This document shows, in pieces, positions 1 through 5,929 of a stretch of DNA of 11,192 bases. The position numbers and the translations under genes were made by a program. Source of the DNA: CAYLZO01 sp964387775 (lineage in GTDB: Bacteria > Chloroflexota > Anaerolineae > JAAYZQ01); the NCBI GenBank assembly GCA_964387775.1, contig CAYLZO010000183.1, positions 1 to 11,192 on the forward strand, read 5' to 3'. Below the pieces are notes generated by a model. That model had not been told where the DNA came from, did no database searches, and saw nothing but the letters and a program-made list of their open reading frames with translations. Numbering within the stretch: position 1 is the first letter of the stretch; each line of letters starts with the position of its first letter.

Positions 1-2223
1 CACGACTTCCTTGAAGGTGCGCAGGCGCTCGGCCACGGGCAGCCGCTCCGGCTCCCTGCGCGGCGCGGGTCTCACGTGACCGCTCTTGAGCAGCACCTCG
101 GCGTCCGCCCGCTTCCACTTTTCCACCGGGCGCTCGTTCTCCACCGGGCGCAGCGGTTCGCCGCGCAGGTAATGATCCAGCGAGCGGGCCGCCTCGTGGC
201 CCAGGGCCACGGCGTTGATGACAAAGCCCGCGCCGGGGATGACGCCCGGTCCGGCAAAGACACCCTCCTCCGGCGTGGCGAGCGTCTTTTTGTCGCCCAC
301 CAACTCGTCGAAAGGCGGCTCCAGGAACTGCTGGTCGGAGAACTGGCCGATGGCGCGGATGACGGTGTCCACTTCCATCGTGAACTCGGTGCCCGGCTCG
401 GCCACGACCACGCGCTTGCCGCTGTCGTCGATGCGGCTCAGCCGCCGCGACTCGGCGCACTCCATGCCTGCCACCCAGCCCTTCTCGCCCAGAATGCGGA
501 CGGCCACGGTGTTGAGCACCAGCTTGACACCCTCCTCCTCGGCCTCCTCCAGCTCGCGGGGATAGGCCGGCAGCTCGCCCCGCGAGCGGCGGTAGACGAG
601 GCTGACCTCCTCGGCGCCCAGGCGCAGGGCCGTCGTGGCCGCGTCCAGGGCCGTGATGCCGCCGCCCACCACGGCCACCCGCTTGCCAATCTGGGGCCGG
701 CGGCCCAGGTTCACCTCGCGCAGGAAGGCGATGCCCGACAGCACGCCGTTCAGCTCCTCGCCGGGGATGCCCAGGCGGGTCTGTTTGCTCACGCCGACGG
801 CCAGGTAGACGGCGTCGTACTCGCCGCCGTTGCGCTTCAGCAGGGCCGTGGGGTCGGCGATGGGATGGTTGAGGCGCAGGTCCACGCCCAGGGCCAGGAT
901 GTCCTCGATGTCGCGGCGCAGCACGTCCTTGGGCAGCCGGTGCTCGGGGATGCCGACGCGCATCATGCCGCCCGCCACGGGCAGCGCCTCAAAGACGGTC
1001 ACGCCATAGCCCAGCTTGACCAGGTCCTGGGCGGCCGTCAGCCCCGCCGGCCCCGAGCCGACCACGGCCACGCGCTGGGGCCGCGTCTGGGGCACCGGCT
1101 GGATGTCGCGGGGGATGGCCGTAGCATAGACGTAATCGGTCACGAAGCGTTTGAGGGCCATGATCGACAGCGGCTCGTCCACGTAGCGGCGGTTGCAGTT
1201 GCCCTCGCAGGGGTGGTGGCACGAGCGGCCGCAGACGCTGGGGAAAGGGTTGTCCTCGCGGATGGTGCGCAGCGCGTCCTCGTAGCGGCCCTCGCGGATG
1301 GAGGCGATGTAGCCCTGGGCGTGCTGCCCCGCCGGGCAGGCGGCCTGGCAGGGGGCGATGCCGGCCTTGTCGATGACAAAGGCGTTGGGCACCGCCTGGG
1401 GGAAGGGCCGGTAGATGGCCTTGCGGTTGACCATGCCCAGGTCGAACTCGCTGGGCAGCTCGCGGGGGCAGACCTCGGCGCACGAGCCGCAGCCGGTGCA
1501 GGTATCCACGTCCACGTAGCGCGCCTTGCGGCGGACCGTCACCCGGAAATTACCGACGTAGCCTTGGACGTCGGTCACCTCGCTGTAGGTCAGCAGGTGG
1601 ACGTTGGGATGGGCGGCCAGGTCCACCATCTTGGGCGTCAGGATGCAGGCCGAGCAGTCGAGGGTGGGGAAGGTCTTGTCCAACTGGGCCATGTGGCCGC
1701 CGATGGACGGGGCGCGCTCCACCAGGTAGACGGGATAGCCGGATCGGGCGATGTCGAGCGCGGCCTGGATGCCGGCGATGCCCCCGCCGACGACCAGCGC
1801 CGAGCGCGTGACCGGCGCCTGGCGGGGATAGAGCGCTTCGTGCCCGCGCACCCGCTCCACGGCGGCGCGCACCAGGTCCTTGGCTTTCTCTGTGCCGGTG
1901 GGCACGTCGCGGTGCACCCAGGAGCAGTGCTCGCGGATATTGGCCACTTCCAGGAAAAAGGGGTTGAGGCCCGCCTTTTGCAGCGCGGCGCGAAAGGTCC
2001 GCTCGTGCATCCTGGGCGAGCAGGCGGCGACGACCACGCGGTCCACGCCCAGCTCGCCGATGTCGTGGCGGATCGATTCCTGGCCGGGGTCGGAGCAGGT
2101 GTACTTGTTGGTGCGGGCCACGACCACGCCCGCCAGCCCCCGGGCGTATTCGGCCACCGCCTCCACGTCCACCGTGGCGGCAATGTTGGAACCGCAGTAA
2201 CAGACATAGACGCCGATCTTCAT
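1..2223 (-). CDS. hdrA: HdrA-like iron-sulfur flavoprotein with inserted GltD/NfnB-type NAD(P)H oxidoreductase module (3' end outside window)
   Basis: 741 residues are visible with no stop, so the C-terminus lies beyond base 1. The N-terminal HdrA domain begins MKIGVYVCYCGSNIA, with CSPRMHE near residue 68. A first FAD-binding motif GGGIAG is at 146-151, and the HdrA signature LDCSACILTPKM is at 188-199. One ferredoxin cluster CTGCGSCAEVCP follows at 242-253. The protein then switches to a dihydropyrimidine dehydrogenase/GltD-type Fe-S domain (Cys 292, 296, 331, 335, 339, 343). After that come FAD (VVGSGPAG, 387-394) and NAD(P)H (VVGGGITALDAA, 518-529) Rossmann folds and a GltD-type end (GVFAGPG, 654-660). 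The last residues resemble the linker that precedes a further cysteine cluster in such proteins. Canonical HdrA is the bifurcating flavin subunit of heterodisulfide reductase; the GltD part suggests NAD(P)H as electron partner (inference). The start is ATG at 2223 with GAGGGGGG about 7 nt upstream. It is separated from hdrB by toxin-antitoxin genes. Confidence 0.93.
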   Translation of the reverse strand, partial: MKIGVYVCYCGSNIAATVDVEAVAEYARGLAGVVVARTNKYTCSDPGQESIRHDIGELGVDRVVVAACSPRMHERTFRAALQKAGLNPFFLEVANIREHCSWVHRDVPTGTEKAKDLVRAAVERVRGHEALYPRQAPVTRSALVVGGGIAGIQAALDIARSGYPVYLVERAPSIGGHMAQLDKTFPTLDCSACILTPKMVDLAAHPNVHLLTYSEVTDVQGYVGNFRVTVRRKARYVDVDTCTGCGSCAEVCPRELPSEFDLGMVNRKAIYRPFPQAVPNAFVIDKAGIAPCQAACPAGQHAQGYIASIREGRYEDALRTIREDNPFPSVCGRSCHHPCEGNCNRRYVDEPLSIMALKRFVTDYVYATAIPRDIQPVPQTRPQRVAVVGSGPAGLTAAQDLVKLGYGVTVFEALPVAGGMMRVGIPEHRLPKDVLRRDIEDILALGVDLRLNHPIADPTALLKRNGGEYDAVYLAVGVSKQTRLGIPGEELNGVLSGIAFLREVNLGRRPQIGKRVAVVGGGITALDAATTALRLGAEEVSLVYRRSRGELPAYPRELEEAEEEGVKLVLNTVAVRILGEKGWVAGMECAESRRLSRIDDSGKRVVVAEPGTEFTMEVDTVIRAIGQFSDQQFLEPPFDELVGDKKTLATPEEGVFAGPGVIPGAGFVINAVALGHEAARSLDHYLRGEPLRPVENERPVEKWKRADAEVLLKSGHVRPAPRREPERLPVAERLRTFKEVV

Positions 2224-2237
2224 GGAACGGCCCCCCT

Positions 2238-2390
2238 CTAGGGTGAGTATTCGACAACCGCTGCAATCGCGGCGGCGATGGCCCGCATAACCGCCGGAGA
2301 TACGCTGCCCAATCTGCGGACAAAACGTCGTGTATCTACACCTCGTAGTTGCAGCGTATCCACGGCTGAGGTTTTGGTCAATGCGTTCTC
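2238..2390 (-). pseudogene. mazF: MazF/PemK-type toxin, C-terminal remnant
   Basis: A reading frame just before hdrA encodes about 50 residues that look like the C-terminal third of a MazF/PemK endoribonuclease. The pattern is LTKTSAVDTLQLRGVD, then RRFVRRLGSVSP, then an alanine-rich helix ending VVEYSP and a TAG stop at 2238-2240. The N-terminal portion of about 60 residues that would carry the catalytic Arg is missing, and there is no start codon or ribosome-binding site. It lies directly after the antitoxin, as a toxin would, but in a different frame. It is therefore read as the residue of a deletion that removed the 5' part of the toxin gene. Only 14 bases separate its stop from the hdrA ATG. 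The family call comes from recalled sequence patterns and was not searched; another PemK-like family is possible. Confidence 0.62.
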
Positions 2391-2397
2391 ACTATGT

Positions 2398-2869
2398 TTA
2401 ATAGTCAATGAACTCTCCCGCCTGCCATTCTTGACGCTCCGAGTTTTCCTCTTCGTAGTGTAGCACCATCTGCTTTGCCTGTTCTGCCATGAGGCGACGG
2501 CGCTCCGACAGGGGGAACAGCATGAATTCTTCCTGGAAGGAGAGCGGACTCTTGCGACTCACCCAAATCAACTAAAAAATCGTACAAAATTGGCAATTTG
2601 TCTACCGGTAATTGCGCGACCAGTTCTTGAACTTCTGAATAGGTGGCATATGCTACCGTTTCTTCACGTGTCTGATTCAATTCAGCCAAAATCTCCTCGG
2701 CGGATCGGTTCAACTCCCCTTGCTGTTGCAACCTCTTGCGATATTGGTCCGTAAGAGCACGCAGGCCACGGCGGTAGTTCAAATCCGCCACCTGCTCCCA
2801 GAGGGCTCGCTGCTCATTCTCTTCCAAAACGGCGATCTCGTGCGCCAAGCTTGCCACTTTTGTTGTCAT
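2398..2869 (-). pseudogene. Frameshifted antitoxin-like gene, possibly two merged antitoxins
   Basis: The gene opens at ATG 2869 (MTTKVASLAHEIAVLEENEQ) and stays in one frame through YDFLVDLGE near residue 104. That frame then turns into low-complexity sequence (ALLPGRIHAVPPVG) and stops at 2405. One frame over, from about 2553, a credible ending appears: SPLSFQEEFMLFPLSERRR, then MAEQAKQMVLHYEEE and ERQEWQAGEFIDY, ending at TAA 2398-2400. This acidic, helical tail is typical of small antitoxins that precede MazF-like or ParE-like toxins. The shift lies between 2542 and 2571. The first 73 residues and the part from TYSEVQELVAQLP onward resemble two separate antitoxin types I recall, so the gene may be a chimera. 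Base composition is clearly more AT-rich than the hdr genes, which fits acquisition from elsewhere. The ribosome-binding site (GGAG) is weak and distant. Confidence 0.66.
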
Positions 2870-2893
2870 ACTACAATATCTCCACTTTTAGTC

Positions 2894-2930
2894 AAATGGG
2901 TCATGGAACCCGTATTTTATTCACCCATTT
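2894..2930. promoter_or_regulatory. Inverted repeat, candidate operator of the antitoxin gene
   Basis: Eight-base arms AAATGGGT (2894-2901) and ACCCATTT (2923-2930) are perfectly complementary around a 21-base spacer. The spacer holds an AT-rich stretch read on the minus strand as AATAAAATA, and a smaller GGGT/ACCC pair is nested inside. The site lies 25-61 bases upstream of the antitoxin start and spans the stop codon of the MNT-HEPN gene. Antitoxins commonly repress their own promoter through such palindromes, hence the suggestion. No convincing -35/-10 pair accompanies it, and it could equally be an RNA hairpin. Confidence 0.3.
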
Positions 2931-3780
2931 CCCGTTTTGCCAGATAGTCCTGCACCTGCCGGGCAAACTCGTCAAAATCGGCCAATTCTTCCGTCACGGC
3001 CCGGTAGACCGCCCGGTAATCCAATCGCCAGTAGACGTGGACGATGGCGTTCCGCATCCCGGCCATGCCCCGAATCCGCCGGGCAAAGGCCGGGTCCAGC
3101 AGGCCCTTGTCTCCGGCCAGGACGATCAAATTGGTCGTGTCCAGTTCCGCCAGGCTGACACCGACCACGGCCAGGAAGTGGCGGCACACGTCCAGCACCG
3201 ACTCCAGCGCGATGCGCAGGTGATGGACGCACAATTCGCGGCTGTCCACGTCGGCCACGAACTGGTCGAAGGAAACGAAGCGGGTCTGCAATTGCCGCAG
3301 CCGTCCCAACGCCTCGTCCAGGGACGACAGCAAGGTGTCCAGCCGCTCCCGGTTCAAGTGCCTGTCCGCCATGCTCAATCCCTCCCGGCAGCGCCGCTCG
3401 AACTCGGCCTGGTATTCGGCCTTGAAACGGCGGTAGTCATCGTACTCAAAGAGTGCCAGAGCTGTGGCGTTCTCCGCCTCGGTGGGCTCCCTGCTGTACA
3501 GCAATTCCCCACCCAGCAGGGCGTCCAGCTTCAGGGCCGCGTTCGCCCGATTGAGCACCACCAGGTCCACCCGTTGCGTTCCCAACGCCCGGCACAGCGA
3601 TTCTCGCAGGGCCAGGTACCGGTCGAAATCGTAAGCATCGAACAGCACGGCCACGTCCACGTCCCTGGGCGTGCCCGTGGTGAGCGCCGACCCAAAGAGC
3701 GTCGCCAGCCGGACCCCATCGTCCCGGAAAAGCGCGACCAGTCTTTCAGTAACGAACGGCTGGGTTATGTCCAGGTTCAA
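2917..3780 (-). CDS. mntA-hepT: Fused MNT nucleotidyltransferase-HEPN RNase (MntA-HepT type toxin-antitoxin in one chain)
   Basis: A single 287-residue ORF joins both halves of a system usually encoded by two genes. Residues 1-136 form a minimal nucleotidyltransferase: GS at 30-31, DVD at 40-42, and a third acidic position in VDLVVLNRA near 72. Residues 137-287 form a HepT-like all-alpha HEPN domain with the complete R-x4-H-x-Y motif (RNAIVHVY, Arg243, His248, Tyr250). In described MntA-HepT pairs the nucleotidyltransferase adds AMP to that Tyr and silences the RNase; here the reaction could occur within one chain (inference). The frame stays open upstream through the hdrB overlap. I chose TTG at 3780 because it overlaps the hdrB stop as TTGA and follows a GGGGGTGAGG stretch. 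The GS-to-DVD spacing of eight residues is shorter than the usual ten or so. An internal start would release HepT alone. The gene is translationally coupled to hdrB. Confidence 0.82.
   Translation of the reverse strand: MNLDITQPFVTERLVALFRDDGVRLATLFGSALTTGTPRDVDVAVLFDAYDFDRYLALRESLCRALGTQRVDLVVLNRANAALKLDALLGGELLYSREPTEAENATALALFEYDDYRRFKAEYQAEFERRCREGLSMADRHLNRERLDTLLSSLDEALGRLRQLQTRFVSFDQFVADVDSRELCVHHLRIALESVLDVCRHFLAVVGVSLAELDTTNLIVLAGDKGLLDPAFARRIRGMAGMRNAIVHVYWRLDYRAVYRAVTEELADFDEFARQVQDYLAKREMGE
3370..3386 (-). promoter_or_regulatory. Internal ribosome-binding site and ATG for a separate HepT product
   Basis: Inside the fusion gene a strong Shine-Dalgarno sequence GGGAGGG (3386-3380) lies seven bases before an in-frame ATG at 3372-3370. 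Starting there gives a 151-residue complete HEPN protein beginning MADRHLNRERL, the expected HepT length. A TGA in the +1 frame lies two bases before this ATG. A single indel would therefore restore two adjacent genes with a normal stop and start. Confidence 0.55.
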
Positions 3781-4649
3781 CCCCTCACCCCCATAACCGC
3801 CAGCAGGCCGGCGGGCGAGACGACGTTGTGCTGCAAGCCCAGCGCCGGCGGCGCCAGGCCAAAGGCCAGGCCCATCACCTGGGTGAAATAGAGCACCGGC
3901 AGGTCGAACGCCCCGCCGGCCCGTCGGCCCACCGCGCCCTGGTAGGTGTCGAGCATCGTGGCGCACAGCGGGCAGGCCAGCACCAGGCAGTCGGCGCCTT
4001 GCTCCTTGGCCTTGCGCAGCAGGTGGCCGGTCAGGTCGAGGGCCACGCCCAGCCGGGGCACCGTCAACCGCCCGCCGCAGCAGCGCGCCTTGTAGTCGTA
4101 GGGCACCGGCTCGGCGCCCAGGGCCTCCATCAGGCGGTCCATGGAGGTCGGATTCTCGGGGTCGTCAAAGCCGCCCCTCGGCCGGCCGATGACGCAGCCG
4201 TAGTAGCAGGCCACCCGCAGCCCCTCCAGGGGGTGCTCGACGGCGTCGTGTACCTGGTCCAGGTCGCGGCTGAGGCTCTGGAGGGCGTGCTCGACGGCGG
4301 GCAGGGGCTCCGGCAGTGGCGCGCCCACGAGCTGCTCCACGCGCTGCCGGGCCGGGCCGTTGCCGGCCATCGCCTCCCGCGCCAGCCGGAAATACTTGTA
4401 GCAGCCGCTGCAGGGGGCCATGACCGCTGTCTGTCCAACCCCCTCGACCAGGAGCAGGTTGCGGGCCACCAGCGCTCCGGACAGGGCCGGGTCGGTTTGG
4501 GCGGCGGGCACGGCGCCGCAGCAGTTCCAGCCCTCGATCTCGACCAGCTCGATCTCCAGGTGGCGGCACACGGCCCGCGTCGAGAGATCGTACTCCCTGG
4601 CGCTGGCCTGGAGGCTGCAACCGGGATAGTAGGCGTAGGACGGGCTCAT
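3777..4649 (-). CDS. hdrB: Heterodisulfide reductase subunit B-like protein (two CCG domains)
   Basis: This 290-residue protein has the two cysteine-rich CCG domains of HdrB, which bind the noncubane [4Fe-4S] clusters at the disulfide-reducing site. Domain one: YYPGCSLQ (Cys11), NCCGA (Cys43, 44), CSGC (Cys80, 83). Domain two: CYYGC (Cys148, 152), RCCGG (Cys190, 191), CPLC (Cys226, 229). Both sets are complete, so activity is expected. The length matches the family. The substrate is unknown: bacteria of this kind lack the CoM-CoB disulfide of methanogens, and HdrB relatives act on other thiols or pass electrons on. The start ATG at 4649 overlaps the hdrC stop as ATGA. The 3' end overlaps the MNT-HEPN gene as TTGA. 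Confidence 0.95.
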   Translation of the reverse strand: MSPSYAYYPGCSLQASAREYDLSTRAVCRHLEIELVEIEGWNCCGAVPAAQTDPALSGALVARNLLLVEGVGQTAVMAPCSGCYKYFRLAREAMAGNGPARQRVEQLVGAPLPEPLPAVEHALQSLSRDLDQVHDAVEHPLEGLRVACYYGCVIGRPRGGFDDPENPTSMDRLMEALGAEPVPYDYKARCCGGRLTVPRLGVALDLTGHLLRKAKEQGADCLVLACPLCATMLDTYQGAVGRRAGGAFDLPVLYFTQVMGLAFGLAPPALGLQHNVVSPAGLLAVMGVRG

Positions 4650-5194
4650 CGGCTTTCCTCCCAGCGCCGAAAGATGGCGCCTACCTGCTCGCGCTGGTTG
4701 ATGCGGTGGGGCGAGAAGGCGAGTTTCCGGCGGCGGAGCAGGGCCAGGCCCACGGGCGCCTGGCGCACGAGGTCCAGGGGGCGCCGCAAATTGTAGCGCA
4801 GCAGCAGCTCCAGTTCAAAGACGCGGCCGTCGCGCCGGACCAGGTGCAGAAAGGTGCGCTCGAAAGCGGGGTCGTGGGGTGCATAGCCCCGTTCCAGCGC
4901 CAGGACGCGCAGGCTGGCCATCAGGTCGGTGATCTCGATGTCGCGGGGGCAGCGCACGGCGCAGGCATAACAGGCGGCGCAGACCCAGATGGCCTGGCTG
5001 GACAGCACGGCCTCGGCCCGGTTGAGCCGGATGAGGTGCATGATGGCCCGGGGAGTATAGTCCATGGCGCCAACGGCAGGGCAGGAGCCGGAGCAAGTGC
5101 CGCACTGGTAGCAGGCGGCGACCCGCTTCCCGCCGCGCAAATCCGCGACGAGGGTCGAAAAGTCTGGTGCAGAGCCGGCCGGTGGATCCACCAT
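4646..5194 (-). CDS. hdrC: Heterodisulfide reductase subunit C-like ferredoxin protein
   Basis: The protein has 182 residues and two ferredoxin motifs: CYQCGTCSGSCP (Cys28, 31, 34, 38) and CAACYACAVRCP (Cys72, 75, 78, 82). It has the HdrC layout, a short N-terminus, two [4Fe-4S] clusters and a helical C-terminus, with no membrane segment. It should be the cytosolic electron wire between HdrA and HdrB. ATG 5194 is preceded by AGGGGAGG at good spacing. It is the first gene after the promoter at 5316-5345, with a leader of roughly 115 nt, and is coupled to hdrB through an ATGA overlap. Confidence 0.94.
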   Translation of the reverse strand: MVDPPAGSAPDFSTLVADLRGGKRVAACYQCGTCSGSCPAVGAMDYTPRAIMHLIRLNRAEAVLSSQAIWVCAACYACAVRCPRDIEITDLMASLRVLALERGYAPHDPAFERTFLHLVRRDGRVFELELLLRYNLRRPLDLVRQAPVGLALLRRRKLAFSPHRINQREQVGAIFRRWEESR

Positions 5195-5315
5195 CGTCCT
5201 CCCCTTCTAGCTCACCGACGATCCTAGAGACGCTGTACCGCAATGGCGTGGCTCGGTGTGATCGGGCTGGCTCAAGAAATATGCAAAACAAGGTTGCCGG
5301 GTCAGCGGCAAAGAC

Positions 5316-5345
5316 ATTATACCACGAAGAACAGAAAAACGTCAA
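5316..5345 (-). promoter_or_regulatory. Sigma-70-type promoter of the hdrC operon
   Basis: Read on the minus strand, TTGACG (5345-5340) and TATAAT (5321-5316) are separated by 18 bases, and the -10 is preceded by TGG, giving an extended -10. It lies just after the terminator of the ACT gene and about 120 bases upstream of hdrC. This is the only near-consensus promoter I found in the window. The 5195-5315 leader holds the hdrC ribosome-binding site and no other element I could identify. Confidence 0.85.
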
Positions 5346-5374
5346 GGGAAGATCGGGGCAGCCTGGCGCACGAG

Positions 5375-5402
5375 AAAAGCCCCGGCAGGTGTCTGCCGGG
5401 GC
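5375..5402 (-). terminator. Rho-independent terminator after the ACT-domain gene
   Basis: A perfect 10-bp stem GCCCCGGCAG / CTGCCGGGGC (5379-5388 and 5393-5402) has a four-base loop. On the minus strand it is followed by TTTTCTC. It sits 30 bases past the ACT gene stop and should end the hydrogenase/sensor transcript before the hdr promoter. Confidence 0.9.
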
Positions 5403-5431
5403 GGGGTTTTCGGTCTGGATGCGCGGCGATC

Positions 5432-5911
5432 TCAGGGCAGGTCAAACGCCGCTCCGATAGCCTCCACCGCCTGGTCCATGTCGTCCAGATCCAGGATGCA
5501 AGACAGGCTGGAGATCGAGGTGCTGATGGCCAGGATGTTGATCCCGACTGAGGCCAGGGCGGAGAACATGGCTCCCGCGATGCCGGCCCGCTCCCCAAAG
5601 TGGGGGCCAAAGATGGAAATCATACCCACCTGCCCGTCGTACACGACCTCTTTAGCGCCGACGGTCTCCTTGACGGCATCGAGCACACGCAGCGCGGCCT
5701 TGAGGTCCTTACGAGCCACACAGATGACGATGCTGTCCAGGTTGTTGAGGTCAATGGTATGTACAATAAAGGGACAGTTGATCCTGTTGGCGCCCAATGC
5801 CCCAAAAATCATGCTGGCCACGCCCGGACGATCCGGGATTGACATGACGCCGATCTTGGCCAGCTCACGGTTTTGCAGGATGCCGCCGATCTTGATTCGT
5901 TTTTCCTGCAT
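5432..5911 (-). CDS. Tandem ACT-domain protein (aspartokinase regulatory-domain-like)
   Basis: 159 residues consist almost entirely of two ACT domains, about 19-92 and 95-159. Each has the turn seen in aspartokinase regulatory regions: IPDRPGVASMIFGALG in the first, then FGERAGIAGAMFSALASVG with ISTSISSLSCIL in the second. There is no kinase or other catalytic domain, so it is probably a small-molecule (amino-acid) sensor or a regulator that pairs with another protein; its ligand and partner are unknown. I prefer ATG 5911, seven bases after GGAAGGGGA, over a GTG at 5929 that has no such site. The gap to the histidine kinase stop is 18 bases, so the two are probably co-transcribed. It is the last gene before the terminator. 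Confidence 0.88.
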   Translation of the reverse strand: MQEKRIKIGGILQNRELAKIGVMSIPDRPGVASMIFGALGANRINCPFIVHTIDLNNLDSIVICVARKDLKAALRVLDAVKETVGAKEVVYDGQVGMISIFGPHFGERAGIAGAMFSALASVGINILAISTSISSLSCILDLDDMDQAVEAIGAAFDLP

Positions 5912-5929
5912 GCTGTGTCCCCTTCCCAC

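Noticed and set aside
76..2241. Very long open frame (721 codons) on the plus strand opposite hdrA
   Set aside because: It is the antisense shadow of a GC-rich gene: rich in Ala, Gly, His, Asp and Val with no domain pattern, while the minus-strand frame holds clear HdrA/GltD motifs.
2870..2890. TTGACT followed 17 bases later by AGTATG as an antitoxin promoter
   Set aside because: The -10 match is poor and would overlap the start codon.
3781..3966. Upstream extension of the MNT-HEPN frame
   Set aside because: It lies wholly within the hdrB coding sequence and gives a Gly/Arg/Pro-rich peptide unlike any nucleotidyltransferase; the TTG at 3780 with TTGA overlap is a better start.
5912..5929. 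GTG start for the ACT protein six codons upstream
   Set aside because: It uses the Shine-Dalgarno sequence itself as codons and has no other site; ATG 5911 fits better.
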